Positions 1-6,590 of a DNA stretch of 34,591 nucleotides are shown in pieces. The DNA is taken from positions 1-34,591 of the forward strand of contig JAESPV010000032.1 of assembly GCA_016765495.1 (NCBI GenBank), written 5' to 3'. Numbering within the stretch: the first letter of the stretch is position 1; every line of letters begins with the position of its first letter. The notes under the pieces were generated by a model. It worked only from the letters and a program-made list of their open reading frames with translations. It searched no databases and was not told the DNA's origin. Source of the DNA: Desulfocapsa sp. (GTDB lineage: Bacteria > Desulfobacterota > Desulfobulbia > Desulfobulbales > Desulfocapsaceae). A program made the position numbers and the translations under genes.

Positions 1-1
1 T

Positions 2-121
2 ATTCGTACAATTCAAACATTACTTGGCCATAATGATGTCGCCACAACCATGATCTACACCCATGTATTAAATCAGGGAGGGTATGGTGTCAAAAGTCCT
101 CTGGATGACCTGCTTTCATAA
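2..121 (+). CDS. Integron-type tyrosine recombinase, C-terminal fragment (cut by window edge)
   Basis: An open frame enters from the left edge and stops with TAA at 119-121, giving the last 39 residues of a tyrosine recombinase. It contains the end of the catalytic domain: [16 protein letters not shown] carries the box II histidine (GH) and the nucleophilic tyrosine (IYTH). The following [12 protein letters not shown] is the tail typical of integron integrases (IntI family), which recombine attC and attI sites. Only the 3' end is visible, so whether the upstream gene is intact cannot be judged. A second, damaged integrase of the same family follows within about 50 bases, so this spot has hosted more than one integrase copy. 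Confidence 0.75.
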   Translation: MRTIQTLLGHNDVATTMIYTHVLNQGGYGVKSPLDDLLS

Positions 122-172
122 ATTGCAGCTATTTTATGTTAGCCGAACATTGTCAATAAGTGGAAAGTTTCC

Positions 173-921
173 ATGATATCGGCAGTGAATCTGGAAGTGT
201 CGCCATCCACTCAGCGGCAGGCCCTTAATGCCATTATGTTTCTTTACCGAGAGGTGCTTCATATACCAATGGAGGGAAAAATTGCACATTCCCGGGCCAA
301 GAAAAGAACCAACACTGTGACAGTTCTCAGCAGAGAAGAGGCAACCCGTCTTTTCCGTCATATGGATGGTACACATGCACTTATGGCCAAAATCCTATAT
401 GGTTCTGGGCTCCGGCTTATGGAGTGTATCAGGCTGCGAATCAAGGATATTGATTTTGATCGTAAACGTATTCACGTACTCGGGAAGGGCAACAAGTGGC
501 GAAGGTCAAAGCCTTGCATCATACCGACCTGGAAGAAGGATTTGGCGAGGTCTATATCCCTCCTGCCTTATCTCACGAGTACACTCATGCTGCCAGGGAA
601 ACAATTTGGCAATACCTTTTCCCTGCAAAAAAAAGATCCATCGACCCCAGATCAAAAAAAGAACGACGCCACCATGTTATGGAATCGGGCCTGCAAAAAG
701 CTGTAAAAATGGCAGTTAAACGGGCTGGTATTGATAAAAAGGCCACTTGCCATACCCTACGCCACAGCTTTGCAACAACGATGTTGGAGAATGGTGTCAA
801 TATTCGTGTTCTTCAGGAACTTCTCGGACACGCCAATGTTAAAACGATTGAAATGTATACTCATGTAATGGACAAGGATATCTCTCGTCTCACCAGTCCT
901 CTTGAAGATCTTGATATTTGA
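173..921 (+). pseudogene. Degenerate integron integrase (truncated and frameshifted)
   Basis: This is a tyrosine recombinase of the integron integrase type, broken in at least two places. The recognisable part begins near 185 with a core-binding segment (STQRQALNAIMFLYREVL), then the start of the catalytic domain with the box I arginine (YGSGLRLMECIRLR). The roughly 70 N-terminal residues expected for IntI are missing, and a stop lies in frame at 140-142. Near 490-500 the reading frame changes: the first frame ends its homology at VLGKGNK and the second resumes at [20 protein letters not shown]. About 20-25 residues usually found between these points are absent, so this is a small deletion plus frameshift. 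The second frame (to TGA at 919-921) keeps the integron-specific insert ([25 protein letters not shown]), [19 protein letters not shown] and MYTHV. The catalytic residues survive but the protein cannot be made whole. The tail lacks the GG motif of the upstream fragment, so the two are not simple duplicates. Confidence 0.8.
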
Positions 922-1115
922 GGGCCATCATGAGTTTCAGCCATGCAACTCATCCTTTTCTGTCTCCAAGAGATTCGAACATGACTCAACAGGCCGATAC
1001 TGTTAAGCATAAGGACAAATCACGTGCCTTTATTACTGGCAATGAGTTATTCTTCGCGGTTAACTGCTTATCGCTGGGCAGGTTGTGGGGAATAATCCGG
1101 ATTTCACGTGTCCGA

Positions 1116-1161
1116 ATTCTCGTGGACTGACTGTCCAGATTCGCCTGGACTGGGTGTCCGG
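1116..1161. repeat. Two adjacent imperfect 23-nt direct repeats
   Basis: Positions 1116-1138 and 1139-1161 are directly adjacent copies that agree at 18 of 23 positions by eye. Both contain TGGACTG followed by TGTCC. A shorter, gapped relative (ATTTCAC, then GTGTCCG) lies just upstream at about 1101-1114. Repeated short units of this kind occur at the ends of some transposons (for example IS21-like elements), so this may be the worn terminus of an insertion sequence. That reading is inference; no transposase is present nearby. Confidence 0.5.
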
Positions 1162-1329
1162 CTACCCAAAGTTCAGTGCTGTAAATCCTGCTTGCCCCTG
1201 TGCTAAAACATTAGTCGCCTAAAATATCATCATTATCAACTTGTAAACAATCAGAAAAAAAGAATATTTCATTCTAATCTGGGCAAGCCCTTATTATCCC
1301 CCCCCCTTTGACAACGCACACGGGAAGAA

Positions 1330-1364
1330 CCCTGATGAAACCATCAGGGAACTAAACTTTTTTT
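1330..1364 (+). terminator. Possible rho-independent terminator before the nif operon
   Basis: There is a perfect 8-bp stem (CCCTGATG, loop AAAC, CATCAGGG) at 1330-1349, followed after eight bases by a run of T at 1358-1364. It could end transcription coming from the integrase region and insulate the nif promoter. The gap between stem and T-run is longer than ideal. An alternative pairing (GGGAAC at 1347-1352 with GTTCCC at 1365-1370) flanks the T-run. Confidence 0.45.
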
Positions 1365-1549
1365 GTTCCCAGTCAACATCTTTCCACTTTATGCTTATCT
1401 GATCCCGAATTTTCGATTGTTACCATCTTGCAAAAAACATCCCTGGATGCCTGTATGTGAATAGACTCTGGTTTACTCCAACTTTCCCTTCTGATCTTCA
1501 AGCCTAAAACAGTTTTTCCTGCAACAAAAGAGAAGTCACCCTTCCATTT

Positions 1550-1565
1550 TGTCATCTTTGCTACA
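1550..1565 (+). promoter_or_regulatory. NifA upstream activator site (TGT-N10-ACA)
   Basis: The sequence TGTCATCTTTGCTACA is an exact match to the NifA binding pattern TGT-N10-ACA. It lies about 90 bases upstream of the -24 element of the sigma-54 promoter, the normal distance for DNA looping by NifA. A 15-base inverted repeat, CTACAATTGTTGTAG at 1561-1575, overlaps its right half, so a second protein might compete here. The pattern is short and could occur by chance, but its position ahead of a good sigma-54 promoter and nifE makes it credible. Confidence 0.7.
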
Positions 1566-1655
1566 ATTGTTGTAGTGTCGAAGATGTTGTCACCTTTTGT
1601 CTTTATCTCTTCTATCTACCTGAAATAAAGCATGTATTAGTGAGTTTGTTTCTTT

Positions 1656-1671
1656 TGGCACAATCGTTGCT
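1656..1671 (+). promoter_or_regulatory. Sigma-54 (-24/-12) promoter of nifENB
   Basis: TGGCACAATCGTTGCT matches the RpoN consensus TGGCAC-N5-TTGCW at every defined position. The GG (1657-1658) and GC (1669-1670) doublets are separated by exactly ten bases. Transcription would start near 1682, leaving a leader of about 28 bases before nifE. Together with the NifA-type site at 1550-1565 this indicates nitrogen- and oxygen-responsive expression of the cofactor genes. Confidence 0.9.
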
Positions 1672-1709
1672 AGGGCTTAATCAAATCAACAATTAATAAA
1701 GGGGACAGT

Positions 1710-3050
1710 ATGGAACTTTTAAAAGAACGAGAAGATCAGGTTCATCGAACAGGTGAGCAGCCCTTCACTTTGACATGTAATAAAGATTCTCTTGCCGGTG
1801 CGGTGAGCCAGCGAGCTTGTGTGTTCTGTGGCTCAAGGGTAGTGCTTTATCCCATTACAGATGCCTTGCATCTGGTTCATGGTCCAATCGGTTGTGCTGT
1901 TTATACCTGGGATATTCGTGGGGCACTGTCATCGGATTCGGAGTTGCATCGTCTTTCCTTTTCCACTGACCTTCAGGAAATTGATGTCATTTTTGGTGGC
2001 GAAAAGAAGCTGACCAACGCTCTCTTTGAACTCATTGAACGTCACAAGCCCAAGGCAGCCTTTGTTTATTCTACCTGTATTGTCGGGATCATCGGAGATG
2101 ATCTCGAAGCCGTATGTAGAAAGGTTGAAAAAGAGACGAACATCCCGGTGATCCCAGTCAAATCAGAGGGATTCAAGGGCAATAAACGGGCCGGGTACAC
2201 TGCCGCCTGTAATGCCATGACTCGACTCGTTGGTACCGGCAATACCGCTGGTATTTCTCCATACTCAATAAATATTCTAGGTGACTTCAACCTGGCAGGT
2301 GAGATTTGGCTGATCCGTGAATATTTTGAACGTATCGGTGTTGAGGTTGTCGCCAATATAACAGGAGATGGGCGAGTAGCAGATATTCAGCGTTCTCACG
2401 GTGCAGCCTTGAACGTTGTCCAGTGTTCCGGGACAACCATGGATCTGGCCAAGGTAATGGAGGATGAGTATGGAATACCTTCCATACGGGTATCCTATTT
2501 CGGTGTTGAGGATATGGCACAGGCCCTCTATGACGTGGCTGAGCATTTTAAAAATCCGCAGATTCTGGCTAAAACACAGGAGCTGGTGAAAGAAGAGTTG
2601 CAGGATCTGCTGCCAAAATTGGAGTTTTATAAAAAGGCTCTCACAGGAAAGAAAGCGGCAATTTATGTAGGCGGTTCTTTTAAGGCTTTTTCACTGGTCA
2701 AGGCGTTTCGGCTGCTGGGCGTGGACGTGGTGATGGTGGGCAGTCAGACCGGCACTGAGCAGGAGTATAAAGAACTTGCCGAAATTACTGATCCGGGAAC
2801 CATCATTGCTGATGATACGAATCCTCTTGAACTGGCAAGTTTTCTGGAAGAAAAACATGTTGATATCTTTGTCGGCGGGGTCAAGGAGCGTCCCATCGCT
2901 TACAAGCTCGGCGTTGGTTTCTGTGACCACAATCATGAACGTAAAGAGATCCTGGCAGGGTTTTCCGGGATGCTCAATTTTGCTGAAGAAGTGTACTCCT
3001 CTGTGATGAGCCCGATCTGGCGCTTTACACCCCAGAAGGAAGAGGCTTGA
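1710..3050 (+). CDS. nifE: Nitrogenase iron-molybdenum cofactor biosynthesis protein NifE
   Basis: NifE is the alpha-like subunit of the NifE2N2 scaffold, on which the NifB-derived precursor cluster is matured to FeMo-cofactor before transfer to NifDK. The 446-residue length is normal. Cysteines at 37, 62 and 123 sit where the family ligates its P-cluster-like 4Fe-4S centre (SQRACVFCG, HGPIGCAVYTWD, YSTCIVGIIGDD). The GxxxxD-rich N-terminal domain and the C-terminal segment (VGGVKERPIAYKLGVGFCDH) are typical. GGGGAC lies seven bases ahead of the ATG. It is the first gene behind the sigma-54 promoter and is followed after 50 bases by nifN, its partner. NifD is the nearest relative, but NifD-specific cofactor ligand context is absent and the nifN-nifB neighbours settle the call. 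Confidence 0.95.
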   Translation: MELLKEREDQVHRTGEQPFTLTCNKDSLAGAVSQRACVFCGSRVVLYPITDALHLVHGPIGCAVYTWDIRGALSSDSELHRLSFSTDLQEIDVIFGGEKKLTNALFELIERHKPKAAFVYSTCIVGIIGDDLEAVCRKVEKETNIPVIPVKSEGFKGNKRAGYTAACNAMTRLVGTGNTAGISPYSINILGDFNLAGEIWLIREYFERIGVEVVANITGDGRVADIQRSHGAALNVVQCSGTTMDLAKVMEDEYGIPSIRVSYFGVEDMAQALYDVAEHFKNPQILAKTQELVKEELQDLLPKLEFYKKALTGKKAAIYVGGSFKAFSLVKAFRLLGVDVVMVGSQTGTEQEYKELAEITDPGTIIADDTNPLELASFLEEKHVDIFVGGVKERPIAYKLGVGFCDHNHERKEILAGFSGMLNFAEEVYSSVMSPIWRFTPQKEEA

Positions 3051-3100
3051 GAAACAGGAAGAACCAGCGCTTTTGCGTAATTTTATGAATGAGGGACACC

Positions 3101-4462
3101 ATGTCTAAAAATTCTCCCAATTATATTTCAACCACCAATGCTTGTAAACTTTGCACTCCTTTAGGTGCAACTCTTGCCTTTAAAGGAATTGAAGGTGCCG
3201 TTCCCTATTTGCACGGTTCACAGGGATGTGCCACCTATATGCGGCGTTATATCATCAGTCATTTTAATGAGCCCATTGATATTGCCTCTTCTTCACTGTC
3301 GGAAAAACATGCCGTCTACGGAGGTGGCGCTAATCTTAAACTTGGCCTGATGAATGTAACGCTAAAATATCGTCCCAAGCTTATTGGAATTGCCACCACC
3401 TGTCTTACCGAGACCATTGGTGACGATGTGAAGATGTTTCTCAAGGAATATGACAAAGAAGTGGAAGGGGAAAAGCCAACCATGGTTGAAGTGGGTACCC
3501 CTAGTTATAACGGCACACACATGGAAGGCTTTCATAATGCTGTGGCTTCTGTGGTAGATACTCTGGCCGGAACTGACGGAGAGGGGAAAAAGGGCGGTGG
3601 AGTGAATATTATGCCAGGGTTTATCTCACCGGCAGATATTCGCTATCTAAAAGAAGTTGCGGAGGATTATTCAGTAAAAACTACAATTCTTCCGGATATC
3701 TCGGATACCATGGACGGTCAGGCTGCCAGGAAATACGAAAAAATACAGCCCGGCGGTACACCACTTTCAGCCATAGCTACCATGGGCAATGCAATGGCGA
3801 GTATTGAATTTGGTCATACCATGAGCGATGAGAGCGGAGGTACCATCCTTGCAAAAAAATTTGGTGTAGAAAATATGAGAATTCCACAGCCAATTGGAAT
3901 TCGTGCTTCAGATCAGTTCTTTAGTCATCTAACTAAACTAACCGGTTCACCAGTCCCTGAAAAGCATCGGGCAGAGCGGGGTCGGCTGGTTGATGCTTAT
4001 GTAGACGGCCACAAATATATCTATGGAAAAAAAGCCATTGTTTATGGTGAAGAAGACCTGGTGGTGGGGCTGACAGCCTTCCTGGCCGAAATAGGTGTGA
4101 TGCCAATACTTTGCGCATCTGGTGGGAAAAGCGGTAAGTTTGCAGAAAAGATCGCTGAGGCCACTAAAGACCTATTGCCTGAGCAGCCCCAGGTGCATGA
4201 AGGCATGGATTTCTACGATATCAGTGAGCTTGCCGAAAGTCTTAAGCCTGATCTTCTGGTGGGCAACTCCAAGGGATATCATTTGGCTCAAAAGCTATCC
4301 ATACCGCTTATCAGGGCTGGGTTTCCCATCCATGATCGCATGGGTGGCCAACGTATTCTTCATCTCGGTTATCGGGGTGCCCAGCAATTGTTTGATCTGG
4401 TTGTGAACACCTGCATAGCCAAAAAGCAGAGTGATTCACCCATCGGTTATTCGTATATGTAA
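3101..4462 (+). CDS. nifN: Nitrogenase iron-molybdenum cofactor biosynthesis protein NifN
   Basis: NifN is the beta-like subunit of the NifEN scaffold complex. The protein is 453 residues from the chosen start. That ATG has GAGGGA four bases upstream; an in-frame ATG at 3089 is possible but would place the ribosome binding site inside the gene. Near the N-terminus, CKLCTP (cysteines 15 and 18) and GSQGCATYMRRY (cysteine 43) match the region that supplies the NifN cluster ligand. TTCLTETIGDD is the conserved segment shared with NifK. The protein is shorter at the N-terminus than NifK, as expected for NifN. It is co-transcribed with nifE (50-base gap) and probably with nifB (73-base gap). Confidence 0.95.
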   Translation: MSKNSPNYISTTNACKLCTPLGATLAFKGIEGAVPYLHGSQGCATYMRRYIISHFNEPIDIASSSLSEKHAVYGGGANLKLGLMNVTLKYRPKLIGIATTCLTETIGDDVKMFLKEYDKEVEGEKPTMVEVGTPSYNGTHMEGFHNAVASVVDTLAGTDGEGKKGGGVNIMPGFISPADIRYLKEVAEDYSVKTTILPDISDTMDGQAARKYEKIQPGGTPLSAIATMGNAMASIEFGHTMSDESGGTILAKKFGVENMRIPQPIGIRASDQFFSHLTKLTGSPVPEKHRAERGRLVDAYVDGHKYIYGKKAIVYGEEDLVVGLTAFLAEIGVMPILCASGGKSGKFAEKIAEATKDLLPEQPQVHEGMDFYDISELAESLKPDLLVGNSKGYHLAQKLSIPLIRAGFPIHDRMGGQRILHLGYRGAQQLFDLVVNTCIAKKQSDSPIGYSYM

Positions 4463-4535
4463 TTGATGTGATTGTATTGGCTTGCGGCCTCGGGCTGGTA
4501 GCTATAGAGATATTTGTTAAAATTAGGAGGTTTCA

Positions 4536-5819
4536 ATGAAAACAGCACTTTCAACCGCTGATTATTCCCGTCATCCATGCTTTAATGCAGAAGCCAAAGG
4601 AAAGTTTGGTCGAGTCCATCTGCCAGTTGCTCCAAAATGTAATATTCAATGCAACTATTGCAATCGGAAGTATGACTGTGTGAACGAGTCCAGGCCAGGT
4701 GTCACCTCAACGATTCTGTCGCCGGAACAGGCTCTTGTCTACATGGATAAGGTGTTAACAGCCGAACCCCGCATTAGTGTGGCAGGTATTGCAGGGCCTG
4801 GAGACCCGTTTGCCAATGCCGATGAGACCCTGACCACCATGCAGCTTCTGCGTAAACACTACCCTGATCTCATTCTCTGTCTATCCACCAACGGTTTTGG
4901 GCTTGCGCCCCATGTGGATGAAGTTGCAGATATTGGTGTTTCCCATGTCACTGTGACTGTGAATGGCATTGATCCGGAAGTGACCAGAAAGATTTATAGC
5001 TTTGTCCGGGATGGGAAAATTATCTATCGCGATTTACAGGCTGCGGAACTTCTTCTGGCCCGGCAGATGGTGGCCATTGAAAAACTTAAATCCAGTGGTG
5101 TGATCGTCAAAATAAATTTTATCACCATTCCCGGGATCAATGATCATCATGCAGAAACCACAGCCAGGAGCATGGCCAAAATGGGAGTTGATCTTTTTAA
5201 CTGTATGGCCATGCTTCCCAACGCTGATACGCGTTTTGCGGATATAGTGGAGCCGACTAAGGCCAGCATGAATACACTCAGAAACAGCTGTGAGGAACAC
5301 CTGCCGCAGATGCGCCACTGTAAACGGTGTCGTGCTGACGCTGTTGGTTTGCTCGGCCATGACAAATCCGGTGAGATGGCAGGATGTCTCAATGCCTGTG
5401 CCACAATGCCTGCAACTCCTCCAAAGGTGCGGCCTTTTATTGCTGTGGCCAGTCTGGAGGGGATGCTTGTTAATCAGCATCTGGGTGAAACAACAAAATT
5501 CCTCATCTATGCCAAGGATGAGAACGGCTATAAAGTTGTTGAGGAGCGTAAGGCTCCGCCGGCTGGAGGAGGCATTGGACGCTGGGAGGCTTTGACCAGA
5601 CTTCTCTATGATTGTCGGGCAGTGCTGGTCAGTGATATGGGGGAATCTCCCAAAGAAGTATTCAAGAGAGCAGGAATTGATCCTTTGACCATGTCAGGTT
5701 TTATCGAAGCTGGTTTGGATGCAGTTTATAGTGGTAAAACGCTGCTTCCACTGAAAAGAAGAACCAAGAGTAGTTGCAGCGGTGGTGCTTGTCTTGGAAC
5801 TGGAACCGGTTGCGGCTGA
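4536..5819 (+). CDS. nifB: Nitrogenase cofactor biosynthesis protein NifB (radical SAM plus NifX-like domain)
   Basis: NifB fuses two 4Fe-4S clusters and inserts the central carbide from S-adenosylmethionine to make NifB-co, the precursor passed to NifEN. The radical SAM motif CNIQCNYC gives cysteines 35, 39 and 42. NRKYDCVNESRPGV, GIAGPGDPFAN and TINGPN-like segments fit the family. From about residue 298 a NifX/dinitrogenase-accessory domain follows (RPFIAVASLEGMLVNQHLG), so this is the two-domain form. The last 20 residues form an unusual basic, then glycine- and cysteine-rich tail (RRTKSSCSGGACLGTGTGCG). AGGAGG lies six bases ahead of the ATG. Read-through from the nifE promoter is likely because no terminator is visible between nifN and nifB. 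Convergent nrdG ends 177 bases downstream. Confidence 0.95.
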   Translation: MKTALSTADYSRHPCFNAEAKGKFGRVHLPVAPKCNIQCNYCNRKYDCVNESRPGVTSTILSPEQALVYMDKVLTAEPRISVAGIAGPGDPFANADETLTTMQLLRKHYPDLILCLSTNGFGLAPHVDEVADIGVSHVTVTVNGIDPEVTRKIYSFVRDGKIIYRDLQAAELLLARQMVAIEKLKSSGVIVKINFITIPGINDHHAETTARSMAKMGVDLFNCMAMLPNADTRFADIVEPTKASMNTLRNSCEEHLPQMRHCKRCRADAVGLLGHDKSGEMAGCLNACATMPATPPKVRPFIAVASLEGMLVNQHLGETTKFLIYAKDENGYKVVEERKAPPAGGGIGRWEALTRLLYDCRAVLVSDMGESPKEVFKRAGIDPLTMSGFIEAGLDAVYSGKTLLPLKRRTKSSCSGGACLGTGTGCG

Positions 5820-5996
5820 GTTCTTTAAGGAGCTGGTTCCGGGCTAAACGCTGTCCTGCTGTTGTCTTGCTTATATCGTTATCCATTGATCATTCCCATC
5901 AATTGTTGGAAGGCCATACAGAGAATATCGGTCGCAGGAACGGGGGGCGAATCCGACAATAGGTGGCGGGGCAAGATAATTGGGGTTCCCGATTTG

Positions 5997-6590
5997 TTAT
6001 ATGACTGCCAGCTCTTTAATAAATTTTTGCGTAATATAAGGTGAGGTGGCAGGTAGAGAGCTTTTAATTTCTGTAATATCTTCGGGCGTAAGAAGTTCTG
6101 GAACAACGGTTGTGCGAAATGTGTGTCGAACGCCACTTGTTGCGATAATGGCAATGCTTTTCTGTATTGTTTCTGGAATTATCTCAACACCACAGAGTTG
6201 TTCGTACTTATGCCAGGGTGCTTTGATGTCCATGGCGACAAAATCAAGGAGTTGAAGTTCAAGCAATTCTCTGATCAAAGAAGGCTTGCTGCCATTGGTG
6301 TCGAGTTTTATTTGATATCCCATTGGCCGTATTTGTTTGATAAAGTCCAGCAAGTCATGTTGGAGGGTTGGTTCTCCGCCGCTGATAACCACACCTGTAA
6401 GTTTCCCACGTTTGCGATAAATCCAGTCCAGCACTTTATCCGCGGAGATGTGCTCAGTATTCTGCATGGGAAGCAGGCTTCCATTGTGACAAAATGGACA
6501 GCGAAAATTACATCCCTGGGTAAAGACTATTGCCGCAGGGATGCCGGGAAAATCCGATAATGTGAATTTTTGGATTCCGCCGATCAGCAT
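5997..6590 (-). CDS. nrdG: Anaerobic ribonucleotide reductase activating protein (radical SAM)
   Basis: This activase uses S-adenosylmethionine and a 4Fe-4S cluster to create the glycyl radical on NrdD. It is 197 residues long. The radical SAM motif CNFRCPFC supplies cysteines 27, 31 and 34, and the conserved glycine-rich VVISGGEPTLQ follows. The opening IGGIQKFTLSDFPG is characteristic of this NrdG group, which is close to pyruvate formate-lyase activases. Its ATG overlaps the last codons of nrdD by seven bases, so the two genes are translationally coupled. Adjacency to nrdD distinguishes it from other glycyl-radical activases. Confidence 0.92.
   Translation of the reverse strand: MLIGGIQKFTLSDFPGIPAAIVFTQGCNFRCPFCHNGSLLPMQNTEHISADKVLDWIYRKRGKLTGVVISGGEPTLQHDLLDFIKQIRPMGYQIKLDTNGSKPSLIRELLELQLLDFVAMDIKAPWHKYEQLCGVEIIPETIQKSIAIIATSGVRHTFRTTVVPELLTPEDITEIKSSLPATSPYITQKFIKELAVI

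Larger units (their letters stand above)
922..1549. other. Intergenic region between integrase remnant and nif control region
   Basis: No convincing gene is present in this stretch. The only open frames (about 918-1130 on plus and 1373-1555 on minus) lack ribosome binding sites and resemble no protein I recognise. The sequence holds an imperfect tandem repeat (1116-1161), a run of nine C at 1298-1306 and a terminator-like hairpin (1330-1349). The rest is AT-rich and otherwise featureless. I looked for an attI or attC site belonging to the integrases and saw none with clear core sites. Confidence 0.5.

Noticed and set aside
122..172. Possible attI or attC core site (TGTTAGCCGAACAT) between the two integrase pieces
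   Set aside because: The core does not fit the GTTRRRY/RYYYAAC pattern and no paired sites or attC stem could be drawn around it.
918..1130. Plus-strand open frame of 70 codons after the integrase remnant
   Set aside because: It overlaps the integrase end, has no ribosome binding site and has no recognisable domain. It also runs into the degenerate repeats.
1373..1555. Minus-strand open frame of 60 codons upstream of nifE
   Set aside because: No ribosome binding site is present, and its 5' end overlaps the NifA site and lies in the nif control region. No known family is recognised.
5879..6154. Minus-strand open frame overlapping the end of nrdG
   Set aside because: Its downstream half reads like a plausible peptide, but it overlaps nrdG in another frame, has no start signal of its own and no recognisable family.
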